In this document: one piece after another, positions 52,715 to 61,244 of the stretch
How positions within the stretch are numbered: position 1 is the stretch's first letter
Layout: each line of letters begins with the position of its first letter
Source: Gemmatimonadota bacterium
GTDB taxonomy: Bacteria > Gemmatimonadota > Gemmatimonadetes > Longimicrobiales > Gaopeijiaceae
NCBI GenBank assembly: GCA_022560615.1
Contig: JADFSR010000023.1
Span: 1-61,244 of the forward strand
DNA length: 61,244 nucleotides
Direction of reading: 5' to 3'
Notes under the pieces: model-generated
Databases searched by the model: none
The model's input: the letters and a program-made list of their open reading frames with translations, nothing else
Told to the model about the DNA's origin: nothing
Translations under genes and position numbers: made by a program

Positions 52715-54787
52715 ATGCGCCGGATCATCCTTTCTCTCGGTGTAGTACTTCTCGCGTCCGCCCCCGCGTCGGCTCAGGCGGGGCGCCAACTTACCTTGGA
52801 GGACTACTACAGTGTGAAGAGCGTCGGAGCTCCCCGGATCTCCCCTGCGGGGGATTGGATCGCCTACACAGTCTCGCTTCGCATCGAGGAGACGAATGCG
52901 ACCGCGACAGAGTCGTGGATCGTGCAGGCCGACAGAGCGGCCGAGCCGGTACGGGTTCAACACGACGGTCAGGACGTGTCCGACCCTCGCTGGGCCGACG
53001 ATGGACGCCTGCGGTTCCGTTCTGAGGACGCCGACTGGCTGATCGATCCGTCACGTTTGAGCGAACCCGCGGTCCGCGACGACGGCGTGGAGCCGGCCGG
53101 CTCCACGAGCCCCGACGGGCGCTGGCTCGCCCTCACGAAGGACATGCCGGTGCCGGCGCGTCCGCAGCTCGACATGACCGCGTTCGAGAAGCGCCACGAG
53201 GAGCGGTTCAAGGGTGAGGCATTCGACTGGTACCCCTTCCGGCGCGACCGTCAGAGCTTCCCGCTCCCGGATCCCGGAGAGCAGGCGCTGACCGAGATCT
53301 TCCTCGCGCCCGCCGACGGAAGTGGTGACGCCCGCCAGCTGACGCAGCTGGGGCTGCGACCGAGCGGCGTGCGGTGGAGGCCGGATGGGAGCGCGCTCCT
53401 TTTCAGCGCCGACGAATCCGTGCTCGACGAGCTGGCCTACAGCCGGTCGGACCTCTTCCTGGTCACGGTAGAGGGGCAGCTCACCCGCCTCACGGACGAC
53501 GGTTACACATACTCGGGAGCAGGCTTCTCGCCTGACGGTCGGTGGATCTCGTACACGCGCGGCTTCGGCACCAACATGATCATCGACCGGAAGCTGAAGC
53601 ACGGTGGACCGCGAGACCTCTACATTCGGCCGGCCGACGGTGGCGAGCCCGTGAACCTCACCGAGGAGTGGGATCTCGATGCCGGCACGCCGATGTGGTC
53701 GCCGGACAGTCGGTACATCTATTTCGTCACTGGCATCGGCGGAGCGAGGCACCTCTTCCGAGTCGCCCCGAACGGAGGCGGCGTGGAGCAGGTCACCACA
53801 GGCGAGCGCCGAATCCAAGGACTCGACATCGACCGGTCGTTCCGGCGCATGACGTATACCGTGGGTGAGTTCGAGCGACCCCCGGATGTCTATGTGGCCG
53901 ACATCGACGGGCGGAACGAGCGCCGCCTCACGGATGTGAACCGGGACTTCCTCGCCGAAGTCGAGGTGGCGAGCCGCCCGTCGGAGCGGATCCTCTACAC
54001 GAGCTACGACGGCACGCCGGTGGAGGGCTTCCTGCTGTACCCCTACGGCTACGACGCGGAGGCCGGGTCATACCCGTTGATCGTCGTCAACCACGGCGGT
54101 CCCCACAGCGCCTCGGGATACGGCTTCAACTTCAAGAACATGCTGTTCGCCGCCAACGGGTACTTCGTGTTCCTACCCAACTTCCGCAGCTCGACCGGCT
54201 ACGGCGACGACTTCAAGTGGGGCACGTGGGGAGCCTGGGGCACCAACGACGGCGAGGACGTGCTGGCGGGCGTCGACCACCTCATCGAGCGGTACCCGAT
54301 CGACCGAGACCGCGTAGGTTCGACCGGCCACTCGTACGGCGGCATTCTGACCAACTGGCTGATCACTCGTTATCCAGACCGGTTCAGGGCTGCCGTCCCC
54401 GGCGCCGGCGCCTCCAATTGGACCAGCAACTACGCGCTTTCGGACGTTTCACGCACCAAGGAGATGGAGTTCCTCGGACCGCCCTGGGATCCCGAGGCGA
54501 GAGAGGTCATGATCCGGCAGTCCGCGTATCTCAACTCGGGCGGGGTCCAGGCCGCCACGTTGTTCGTCCACGGCGAGGACGACTACCGCGTTCCGTTGGA
54601 GGGCTCGATCCAACTTTACACCTCTCTCAAAAAGCAGCGGGTACCTACGAAGCTCATCATCTACGAAGGCATGGCGCATGGCATCCGAGGTCACTGGAAC
54701 AACGTGCACCGGATGATAAACGAGCTCCGCTGGTGGGAGACGTACCTGAAACCCACCGGCACCGTGCCCGTGAGCGACGCCAACTGA
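52715..54787 (+). CDS. Exported S9 family peptidase
   Basis: 690 residues; GGAGG six bases before ATG 52715 decides over an ATG at 52703. Signal peptide ends at ASAQAG. Propeller repeats: SPAGDWIAY, SPDGRWLAL, SPDGRWISY and SPDSRYIYF. Catalytic Ser in GHSYGG (about 540), Asp in HGEDDYRVP (about 623), His in GMAHGI (about 655). The stop overlaps the start of the aldolase gene (TGATG), so translation is coupled. Confidence 0.93.
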   Translation: MRRIILSLGVVLLASAPASAQAGRQLTLEDYYSVKSVGAPRISPAGDWIAYTVSLRIEETNATATESWIVQADRAAEPVRVQHDGQDVSDPRWADDGRLRFRSEDADWLIDPSRLSEPAVRDDGVEPAGSTSPDGRWLALTKDMPVPARPQLDMTAFEKRHEERFKGEAFDWYPFRRDRQSFPLPDPGEQALTEIFLAPADGSGDARQLTQLGLRPSGVRWRPDGSALLFSADESVLDELAYSRSDLFLVTVEGQLTRLTDDGYTYSGAGFSPDGRWISYTRGFGTNMIIDRKLKHGGPRDLYIRPADGGEPVNLTEEWDLDAGTPMWSPDSRYIYFVTGIGGARHLFRVAPNGGGVEQVTTGERRIQGLDIDRSFRRMTYTVGEFERPPDVYVADIDGRNERRLTDVNRDFLAEVEVASRPSERILYTSYDGTPVEGFLLYPYGYDAEAGSYPLIVVNHGGPHSASGYGFNFKNMLFAANGYFVFLPNFRSSTGYGDDFKWGTWGAWGTNDGEDVLAGVDHLIERYPIDRDRVGSTGHSYGGILTNWLITRYPDRFRAAVPGAGASNWTSNYALSDVSRTKEMEFLGPPWDPEAREVMIRQSAYLNSGGVQAATLFVHGEDDYRVPLEGSIQLYTSLKKQRVPTKLIIYEGMAHGIRGHWNNVHRMINELRWWETYLKPTGTVPVSDAN

Positions 54788-55752
54788 TGCTGCTCATACC
54801 ATCGCGCCGTTCCGCCGCTGCCGTGGCCGTCTGCACCGTCCTTGCCGGTCCGGTCCTTCTCGCTCCGGCCCCGCTCGAGGCACAAGACACACGCCTCAGC
54901 CGCGTGATCGAGCTGCTCGACGGCCAGGACGCGGTGTTCGGCATCATCAGCGGGGACTGGTCCCTCACCAGCGCCCGCGCGCTCTCGAGGTCCGGCCTGG
55001 ACTTCATCATCATCGACATGGAGCACGGCCCGTGGAGTCCCGAGACGCTGCGGATCTTCCTGCTCGGCATGACCGACAAGCAGAGGATGGCGGCCAACGG
55101 GCATCTCCAGATGGCGGTCACCCCCCTCGTTCGAGTTCCACAAAACGGCGCGGAGATGATGAGCTTCATCGTGAAGCAGGCGCTGGATATGGGAGCGTTC
55201 GGCATCATGTTCCCCATGGTGGAAAACCGAGAGCAGGCGCTCAACGCGGTGTCCTCGATGCGCTACCCTCGGCCGCTCGAGTCCGACATCAGGGAGCCCT
55301 TCGGACGTCGGGGCCGCTCACCGGGCATCGCCTCGTGGTACTGGGGAATCGGCGGCGGTGAATACTTCCAGAAGGCTGACGTCTGGCCGCTGAATCCCGT
55401 CGGCAACCTGCTCACGATCATCCAGATCGAGAGTCCGGGAGCCGTCGACAGGGTCGAAGAGATCGTCACCACCCCCGGCGTCGGCGTGATCTTCATCGGC
55501 CCCTCTGATCTCGCGACGCAGATGGGGTACGGGGACAGCCCCGGCGCTCCAGAGGTGGAGACGGCAATCCAGACGGTGCTGGCGGCTTGTCTGCGGCATG
55601 ACGTTCCCTGTGCGATCACGACGGGGGCGGGGTCAGTGGAGCGGCGCCTTCAGCAGGGGTTCCGCATGGTGACGGTGGGGGGGGATGGGGGGATTACCGC
55701 GGGGACAGCCCGGGCGTTGCAGTTGGGGCGGGGGGCGGCTGGGCGGAACTGA
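54787..55752 (+). CDS. Exported HpcH/HpaI-type aldolase
   Basis: 321 residues. ATG shares its A with the TGA of the peptidase. A signal peptide (PSRRSAAAVAVCTVLAGPVL, ending LEAQ) is unusual for this normally cytoplasmic family. The TIM-barrel core is intact: FIIIDMEHGPWSP with the metal Glu/catalytic His, MAVTPLVRVPQNGA, a GAFGIMFPMVEN segment, TIIQIESPGAV and FIGPSDLATQMG. It should split or form 2-keto acids by retro-aldol chemistry; being exported, its substrate may be periplasmic. Alternatively the leader is an uncleaved anchor. Confidence 0.87.
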   Translation: MLLIPSRRSAAAVAVCTVLAGPVLLAPAPLEAQDTRLSRVIELLDGQDAVFGIISGDWSLTSARALSRSGLDFIIIDMEHGPWSPETLRIFLLGMTDKQRMAANGHLQMAVTPLVRVPQNGAEMMSFIVKQALDMGAFGIMFPMVENREQALNAVSSMRYPRPLESDIREPFGRRGRSPGIASWYWGIGGGEYFQKADVWPLNPVGNLLTIIQIESPGAVDRVEEIVTTPGVGVIFIGPSDLATQMGYGDSPGAPEVETAIQTVLAACLRHDVPCAITTGAGSVERRLQQGFRMVTVGGDGGITAGTARALQLGRGAAGRN

Positions 55753-55767
55753 GGGAGAGGGTCGAAC

Positions 55768-57156
55768 CTACCTGACTTTGCGTCCCGGCTGGTTCGCCCC
55801 GCCCTGGTGCAGGATGATCCCGGTCACCGCGCCGGAATCGTCCTTCGTGAACGAGACCTGCGCATCGACCACCCTCAGGAAGAACTCCGTCTCCGACTCC
55901 GCGAACAGGGGGAACTTCGGCTGCCCGGTGGCCTGTGCGAACAGGGCGCCGTCCTCCAGCGTCACGACGATGGAGAACGTAGGCGCGAGCTCGTACTCCC
56001 CGACGTACGTCTCGAGGACGGCCGTGGCGACCTCGACCTCGGTCCGCTCGACCGGCGGCGCGGGCGCGGGCACGAGCGGCACGTCCGGGTTGATGAGGTA
56101 GAAGCCGATGTCGTCGGCGCCGTGTCCCGAATTGGTCAGCACCACTGCCCCGACGCCCTTGTCCGGATCGAAGCCGATGAAGGTACGGAAGCCGGCGGTG
56201 CCTCCGTTGTGCCAGACGATCTTCTCGTCGCCGACGCTCCGCACGTGCCAGTTCAGGCCTATGCCCATCTGCGCGCTGACGCTCTTCCGCACCTCGTGGC
56301 TGGCGCGCATCGAGCGCTCGAGCCGCGAGCCGGGCGCCCCCGTGTTGGCGGCGAGGAAAGTCAGCATGTCCTCGACGTCGGACCGGAGTGCCCCCGCGCC
56401 CGCCAGGGTCGGCAAGTCCCAGAGCGGTACGACATCGCCCTGCTGGTTATGGCCCTCCGCCATCCAGTCACGCATGTCCCCGTCGAGCGCGATGCCGGTC
56501 ATGCTCATCCCGAGTGGCTCAAGGATCCGCTCCCGCACGACGTCCTCGTAGCTCCCTCCTCCGACGCCCGCGAGCACGTGGCCGAGCAGCCCTACCGCGA
56601 GGTTCGAGTATTCGTACTCCGAGCCGATGTCGCGCCGAAGCTCGTGACCGGATAGGAACGCGTACATCTGAGCGACCGTGTAGTCGGCGTAGGGATTCGT
56701 CGCATCCGCGGGCGACATGTTGTCGGGAAGTCTCGGCAGCGCCGAGTGATGCGTGGACAGGTCGAGCAAGGTGATCTCCCGACCCCCGCGAGAGGGCATG
56801 GTGACCCCGTCGGGCAAGTGGTCGGAGACCGGATCGGAGAGCGAGACCTCACCCCGAGCGACCATGTCCGCGAGCAGCGTCGCCGTAAACACCTTCGTGA
56901 TCGAGCCGATCTCGAAGACCGACTTCCGGCCAAGAGGTCGCGCGTTCGGGCCAGCGTCCCCATACCAGACGATGCGCGTCGAGCCATCGGCCTCCATCAC
57001 GCCGAGCACGATGCCGACTGCCCGGTCTTCTTCGATGCGGGACCGGATCAGCGCGGTGAGGTCCTCGTCGGACGGGAAGTGCTGAGCGCCGGCGGCGGCT
57101 GGAATCAGGAGCGCGAGCGCGCAGAAAACGAGGGTGCGGCAGACTCTTATGTTCAC
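55768..57156 (-). CDS. Exported class C beta-lactamase-like serine hydrolase
   Basis: 462 residues; signal peptide ends at AAGAQ. The three motifs of the penicillin-binding/AmpC fold are present: SITK (SxxK, about residue 88), YSN (YxN, about 182) and HNGGT (HxG, about 317). The last 100 residues form a DUF3471-like beta domain (YVGEYELAPTFSIVVTLEDG). Likely an esterase, D-aminopeptidase or beta-lactamase-like enzyme rather than a clinical lactamase. It faces away from the AbrB gene; 57157-57313 is the shared control region, with a GGGCC/GGCCC hairpin near 57252. Confidence 0.9.
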   Translation of the reverse strand: MNIRVCRTLVFCALALLIPAAAGAQHFPSDEDLTALIRSRIEEDRAVGIVLGVMEADGSTRIVWYGDAGPNARPLGRKSVFEIGSITKVFTATLLADMVARGEVSLSDPVSDHLPDGVTMPSRGGREITLLDLSTHHSALPRLPDNMSPADATNPYADYTVAQMYAFLSGHELRRDIGSEYEYSNLAVGLLGHVLAGVGGGSYEDVVRERILEPLGMSMTGIALDGDMRDWMAEGHNQQGDVVPLWDLPTLAGAGALRSDVEDMLTFLAANTGAPGSRLERSMRASHEVRKSVSAQMGIGLNWHVRSVGDEKIVWHNGGTAGFRTFIGFDPDKGVGAVVLTNSGHGADDIGFYLINPDVPLVPAPAPPVERTEVEVATAVLETYVGEYELAPTFSIVVTLEDGALFAQATGQPKFPLFAESETEFFLRVVDAQVSFTKDDSGAVTGIILHQGGANQPGRKVR

Positions 57157-57313
57157 GTAACGACCCCCGGAGGTGAGGTCCGACTCGGCGCTGCGCAGAC
57201 CTTACGGCTAACGCCCCAGCTCCGATCTGGACAGCGTCCATCCCGCCCACCGGGCCATTGGCCCATCGGGGCTCTTGGGCATCACTTCGGATTGAAGCGA
57301 AAGGAAGTCGGTA

Positions 57314-57335
57314 TTACTCTTATCGGTAAGAGTAA
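57314..57335. promoter_or_regulatory. Perfect palindromic operator before the AbrB/VapC pair
   Basis: TTACTCTTA (57314-57322) and TAAGAGTAA (57327-57335) form a perfect 9-bp inverted repeat around TCGG, 18 bases ahead of the antitoxin ATG. This is the likely binding site of the AbrB-type antitoxin. Confidence 0.7.
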
Positions 57336-57353
57336 GAATCACCAGGAGTGCCG

Positions 57354-57575
57354 ATGAAGATCACAAGCAAGGGACAGGTCACGATTCCCCAGGAGATTCG
57401 TGAACGGCTCGGTCTGCTTCCGCATACCGAAGTCGAATTCGAGGTACGCGATAACGTGGTCGTGTTGAAGAAGGCGGAGATCCCACGTCGCGGGCGGAGG
57501 GTCGTCGAGCATCTCCGGGGCCGAGGAGACGTACGGATGAGCACCGATGAGATCCTCGCGCTCACTCGAGGCTAG
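57354..57575 (+). CDS. AbrB/SpoVT-type antitoxin
   Basis: 73 residues; AGGAG five bases before ATG 57354, with an in-frame GTG at 57348. MKITSKGQVTIPQEIRERLG is the canonical AbrB/MazE start, followed by EVEFEVRDNVVVLKKAEIPR. The tail (HLRGRGDVRMSTDEILALTR) is the toxin-binding part of VapB-type partners. Its gene ends five bases before the PIN toxin start. Confidence 0.9.
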   Translation: MKITSKGQVTIPQEIRERLGLLPHTEVEFEVRDNVVVLKKAEIPRRGRRVVEHLRGRGDVRMSTDEILALTRG

Positions 57576-57580
57576 GATTC

Positions 57581-58000
57581 GTGAGCAGCACCCTCGTAGA
57601 CAGCAACGTTCTGCTTGATGTTCTGACGGAAGATCCAGCGTGGGTCGACTGGTCTTCCGCTGCCCTCGAGTCACAAGCGGAGCGCTCGGTACTTGTGATC
57701 GATCCGCTCATCTATGCTGAGGTCTCCATTAGGTTCGAGCGCATCGAGGAACTCGAAGAAGCGTTGCCGCCAGCCATGTTCCGGAGAGATGCGTTGCCCT
57801 GGGAGGCAGCGTTTCTCGCGGGCAAGTGCTTCGTGCAGTACCGTAGGCGCGGCGGGGCGAAGCACTCGCCGTTACCCGACTTCTACATCGGCGCGCACGC
57901 GGCAGTGGCACGGATGACGCTGCTCACGAGAGACGGAGGCCGGTACCGCACGTACTTTCCCTCACTCGACATCCTCGCGCCCCCGCAAAGTGTGCGGTAG
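57581..58000 (+). CDS. PIN-domain toxin (VapC-type)
   Basis: 139 residues from GTG 57581. TLVDSNVLLDVLTEDPAW, IDPLIYAEVSIRFE, PLPDFYIGAHAAVARMTLLT and RDGGRYRTYFPSLDILAP give the PIN acidic residues and end. The length is typical. It probably cleaves tRNA or rRNA when released from the partner antitoxin. Its stop is 15 bases from that of the convergent kinase gene. Confidence 0.9.
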   Translation: MSSTLVDSNVLLDVLTEDPAWVDWSSAALESQAERSVLVIDPLIYAEVSIRFERIEELEEALPPAMFRRDALPWEAAFLAGKCFVQYRRRGGAKHSPLPDFYIGAHAAVARMTLLTRDGGRYRTYFPSLDILAPPQSVR

Positions 58001-58015
58001 CGGCAGGCAGCCGAA

Positions 58016-60982
58016 TCAGCGAGACACGGGCCCCAGCGTTTCGTCGAGCCATTCGCTGATGAGCGGATTCCGGATCTCCACGGGCGGCAGGTGCCCGCTT
58101 TCGATGAGCTCGAGGCGCTTGGGTCCGGGCAGTAGCTCGTAGAGGTCTCTTCCCCAGGGCTCGAACGGGATCTCCTCGTCGAATCTCCCCGTCAGCATCA
58201 GCACCGGCTTGGCGACGCGCGGCGCGAAGTTCCACTCGTCGATCTCTGGTAGGTAGCTGATCCCGTAGTTCCAGATTCCGCCTCCGATGTAGACGACCGA
58301 CCGGATCCGTGGCTCGACGGCGTCGAAGACAATCGCCCGGAGAACCGCGCCCCAACTGAAACCCGCGTGCGCGATACGACTCATGTCGATCTCGGGGCGT
58401 GTCTCCAGATAGTCCAAGCCCATACGAAACTCGGTCACCCAGAGCAGCGACTCGTCGCGCGCCTCGACCGTGCCACGCAAGGGGCCGCGCAGTCCGTTGA
58501 GATGCCCCGGCCACGGCCGTTCGATCGCACCGCGGGGGACGACAGCCATGACGGCTCGCCCAGCTTTGATCTGTGGCGCGAGAATCGCTTCGACCTCTTC
58601 TGGCGTCGTGCGACCGAAGAATGCGGTGCTGCTCACGATCCAGAAGATGCACTGGTACGGCCGGACGCCCTGTCTCGGCAGGTACAGGTACGCGAGCACC
58701 CGGTCTTCCGTGACACCATTGAAGGTGATCTTCTCCCTGGTCCAATCAGGAGTCTCGACGGATTCGACGACCTCCGGTTCGAGGTCGGACTTGTCGTAGC
58801 GGTAGTGGCTGAGGAAGCCCGCGTAGGTCGCGTCGTCCACAGGGGTGACCGGAATCGACATCTCCAGTGGCGCAATCGGAGCCCCGCCCTGATCCGTGGC
58901 ATTCTCGCGATTCGTGCTGACGAGTCGGAAACCGACCGTATTGGACGTTCCGAAGGTGGGCATCGACCCGCCCGAGCCGAACACATAAGGGGCATCGGCC
59001 CACGACGCGCCCCCTGTCGCGTACCCGGCGCCCCGCTCGTTGAGAATCCACTCGGCGACATTCCCCGCCATGTTGTACGCCCCGAAGGGGCTGATGCCGA
59101 AGGCGAAGCTGTCGACCGCTACGGTCCCACTTCCGTAGAAGTTCGCCCGCTCCCCAGCGGCGGCTGTCGTCGACAGGCCCCAGGGCATCGTAAAGTCCTC
59201 GAAGTGTGTGTAGAGGCTATCTCGTGCCGCTTTCTCCCATTGGAAAACGGTCGGCAGCTGCTTACCCATGTACGCCGCGTACGCGGAGGCCTCGTACCAA
59301 GTGACGTCGGTAACCGGGTAGTCGGCCTCTCCCTCGGGATACTCCTGATTCGTCCAGCCCCGGGGGCCCGGCAGGCCGCTCCTGTCCGTCATCTGCCGAA
59401 CGGCCTCGTCGAAGGGAAGCTCGACGCCGTTCCGAACGATCGGGATTCTCCAATAGTCCTGGTCGGAGTAGCCACCGGCCCGGATGAAGTCCTGGTAGGC
59501 GGCATTGGTGACTTCGTATCGATCGATGAAGAAGTCATCGAGCTGCACCGAACCGACCCGGGCCAACCTCCGGCCAATCAATCGGTGCGTCCCTCCGGGC
59601 ACCGCAACCATGCCGTCGGGCATCGAGTCGATCGGGATCAGCCGTGTCTCGATCCGGACGGACGGCGACGCGCCGAGCCGCACCTCGGCCCGGTTGAGCG
59701 AGCTCGAGACCATGCGCTCGAGGGGCGCGAATCCCTCGGCTTCGATCGTTGCCCGGTAGTCGGCACGTGGAAGCTCGAAATCGACGATGGGGGTCGTTCC
59801 GATGAACTGACGAGCCTCTTCATCGCCCGCAGAGAACCGCTGGAGGTACACGTTCGCTCCAGCGGGCTCGGTGGTGATGGTCAGCCGGTCCGTCACGGCC
59901 GGCAGCAGAGTGGTGAGAACCGAGTCCTCCGCGATGAAGCGACCAGCTTCGGTAGCCAGCTCATGGGCCAACGTGTATTGCCCGGCGAGCACGAGGCGTT
60001 CGACCTCGGGAATCAGGGCTTGTGCGCGCGCGACGTTGAGTCGGGACCTGTACGGAAGCAGCACAGCGGTGACGAGCGCGACGACACCTACTGCGACCGC
60101 CCAGCGAACCGTCGTGGGGGCTGGGCGGGCGCCGGACGGTGCTTGCAGCTTCCGCAGCGCGGTACGTACCTCACGCGCCGTCTGGAGTCGGTCATCTGGC
60201 CGGCGAGACAGCATCCGAGCCAGCAAGGCGTCGACCTCGTCGGGTACCGTCTTCATCTCGGAGGTGAGCGGCGGTGCGGCCTCGGTCAGGATCGCGGTGG
60301 TCATCGCGAGCGGCGTCGACCTCTCGAAGGGGTGCGACCCGCTGAGCATCTCGAAGAGGATGACCCCGAAGGCGAAGAGGTCGGACCGCGCATCGATCTC
60401 ACTGCCTTCGATCTGCTCGGGGGACATGTAGGCGAGGGTCCCGGTCGTGGTACCGGTCTCGGTGAGCGGCGCGACTCGACTCGAGTGTCGCTCGTCGCCC
60501 TCTCGCAGGGTCAGCTTGGCGAGACCGAAGTCCATCACTTTGGCGTGCCCGCCCGAGGTCACCATGATGTTCGACGGCTTCAGATCCCGGTGAACGATGC
60601 CGCCTTCGTGCGCCTCCGTGAGCGCCTCCGCGATCTCTTCCGCGAGTCGCAGCGCTTCGGACAGCGGCAGCGGGCCCTCGCGCAGCACGTCACTCAGCGT
60701 GCGTCCATCGACGTACTCCATCGCGATGAACGCCACACCGTCGTCTTCGCCCATTTCGTAAATGTTGCAAAGAAACGGGTGATCGATCGAAGCCGCTGTC
60801 AGCGCCTCCCGACGAAAACGCTCACGGGCGATCTCGTCCTCACTCACCGCGGGCGGCAAGAACTTGAGCGCGACCCGACGGTCCAGTTTGGTGTCGTCCG
60901 CCAGGTAGACGACACCCATCCCACCCTCTCCGAGCATCTCGAGGATGCGGTAGTGCGAGACCGTCGTGCCGATCTTGTTCAT
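58016..60982 (-). CDS. Membrane Ser/Thr protein kinase fused to FGE-sulfatase and alpha/beta-hydrolase domains
   Basis: 988 residues. Kinase domain 11-275 with glycine loop GEGGMG (18-23), Lys 40 in VALKF, HRDLKPSN (131-138) and DFG (151-153). A membrane helix follows at about 293-310, then a PEGA-like domain (365-440, ITTEPAGANVYLQ). Next is a formylglycine-generating-enzyme/PvdO-type domain (about 455-690: VPGGTHRLIG, DRYEVTNAAYQDF, GNVAEWI). The last 250 residues are an alpha/beta hydrolase with Ser in HAGFSWGA and probable His in ESGHLPP. The extracytoplasmic part may sense or process a ligand and signal inward. Confidence 0.9.
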   Translation of the reverse strand: MNKIGTTVSHYRILEMLGEGGMGVVYLADDTKLDRRVALKFLPPAVSEDEIARERFRREALTAASIDHPFLCNIYEMGEDDGVAFIAMEYVDGRTLSDVLREGPLPLSEALRLAEEIAEALTEAHEGGIVHRDLKPSNIMVTSGGHAKVMDFGLAKLTLREGDERHSSRVAPLTETGTTTGTLAYMSPEQIEGSEIDARSDLFAFGVILFEMLSGSHPFERSTPLAMTTAILTEAAPPLTSEMKTVPDEVDALLARMLSRRPDDRLQTAREVRTALRKLQAPSGARPAPTTVRWAVAVGVVALVTAVLLPYRSRLNVARAQALIPEVERLVLAGQYTLAHELATEAGRFIAEDSVLTTLLPAVTDRLTITTEPAGANVYLQRFSAGDEEARQFIGTTPIVDFELPRADYRATIEAEGFAPLERMVSSSLNRAEVRLGASPSVRIETRLIPIDSMPDGMVAVPGGTHRLIGRRLARVGSVQLDDFFIDRYEVTNAAYQDFIRAGGYSDQDYWRIPIVRNGVELPFDEAVRQMTDRSGLPGPRGWTNQEYPEGEADYPVTDVTWYEASAYAAYMGKQLPTVFQWEKAARDSLYTHFEDFTMPWGLSTTAAAGERANFYGSGTVAVDSFAFGISPFGAYNMAGNVAEWILNERGAGYATGGASWADAPYVFGSGGSMPTFGTSNTVGFRLVSTNRENATDQGGAPIAPLEMSIPVTPVDDATYAGFLSHYRYDKSDLEPEVVESVETPDWTREKITFNGVTEDRVLAYLYLPRQGVRPYQCIFWIVSSTAFFGRTTPEEVEAILAPQIKAGRAVMAVVPRGAIERPWPGHLNGLRGPLRGTVEARDESLLWVTEFRMGLDYLETRPEIDMSRIAHAGFSWGAVLRAIVFDAVEPRIRSVVYIGGGIWNYGISYLPEIDEWNFAPRVAKPVLMLTGRFDEEIPFEPWGRDLYELLPGPKRLELIESGHLPPVEIRNPLISEWLDETLGPVSR

Positions 60983-61155
60983 GACCCCGCCTTGGAACCT
61001 TCAGTCTGGATCCAACATGCGACTGAGCTACAGAAGGTGCCAGCCCCGGGTGATCGACCTCCTTGACGAGCGGACGGGCATCAGGCTCGGATAGGTCGTC
61101 GCGACCTCGCTTCCCCAAAAAAAGTGTTGGGAGGCGCCGCGGGTGGCCCGTCTTT

Positions 61156-61244
61156 ATGCAGGCCCTGGAACGGCAGCCTGGCCACACGCTTTCGATCGAC
61201 CTTATATCCGAAGACTTCGACAGCTACCTGCGCGTGGTCGGGCC
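61156..61244 (+). CDS. Possible gene start cut by right edge
   Basis: An ATG at 61156 opens a 29-codon frame to the edge (MQALERQPGHTLSIDLISED, then FDSYLRVVG) with plausible amino-acid composition. There is no good ribosome site (nearest GGAGG 23 bases away). 60983-61155 otherwise shows only a small AGGTCG-TCG-CGACCT hairpin. Identity unknown. Confidence 0.25.
   Translation, partial: MQALERQPGHTLSIDLISEDFDSYLRVVG

Noticed and set aside
61096-61126. Hairpin AGGTCG-TCG-CGACCT near a run of A as a terminator
   Set aside because: The A-run lies on the wrong side for termination of the minus-strand kinase or of any known plus-strand gene.
1-61244. CRISPR array or rRNA operon
   Set aside because: No regularly spaced repeats of 25-40 bp and no rRNA-like sequence were seen on either strand.

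Overview
The window looks like a piece of a high-GC, Gram-negative chromosome, most likely from Gemmatimonadota or a close relative. This is inferred from gene content only: many exported S9 peptidases, a tricorn-like protease, carboxypeptidase-regulatory/TonB-plug proteins, six-bladed beta-propellers, a DUF1592-DUF1552-ankyrin operon, and a protein kinase fused to sulfatase-modifying and hydrolase domains. No rRNA, complete tRNA or CRISPR array was seen.

Layout. 1-850: a deaminase-like gene cut by the left edge, then a gene-poor stretch ending in the 3' part of a tRNA-Pro gene, probably an integration scar. 1063-1989: two small plus-strand genes. 2025-12260: minus-strand blocks, namely an S9 peptidase / Rieske / PQQ-dehydrogenase operon, a VapBC module, and an acyltransferase / lipase / tricorn-protease operon. 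12292-18311: a mobile-element graveyard with a decayed kinase/TPR gene, a transposase split by a 302-bp MITE, a phage portal relic, a TetR tail, a truncated TolC and a truncated IS256-type transposase; one intact gene (DUF3179) sits inside it. 18360-23400: a lipoprotein, a decayed propeller, two coupled carboxypeptidase-regulatory proteins, a collapsed second copy of that pair, and an IS91 relic.

23730-42672 is mostly housekeeping and catabolic: propeller, serpin, phosphatase-like lipoprotein, MscS channel, D-aminoacylase, ABC-F ATPase, dihydropyrimidinase-like protein, M14 peptidase, Fic protein, acyl-CoA dehydrogenase, S9 peptidase and a membrane protein. At 42.84-42.87 kb two divergent genes have both lost their 5' ends, apparently by one deletion. 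43488-47012 is dense in toxin-antitoxin-type pairs (MazEF-like, mobile mystery proteins A/B, AbrB-VapC) around a cyclase-family gene. 47143-55752 holds a zinc-ribbon / DUF1592 / DUF1552 / ankyrin operon, then an S9 peptidase coupled to an exported HpcH/HpaI-type aldolase. 55768-60982 has a class C beta-lactamase-like hydrolase, a third AbrB/VapC-type pair behind a palindromic operator, and the kinase-FGE-hydrolase fusion.

Taken together the genes suggest a heterotroph that digests peptides and N-acyl amino acids in the periplasm, oxidises alcohols or sugars with an exported quinoprotein, and carries many addiction modules and insertion scars. Starts were chosen from ribosome-site spacing, signal peptides and overlaps. 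Functions rest on motifs recognised by eye, without database searches.
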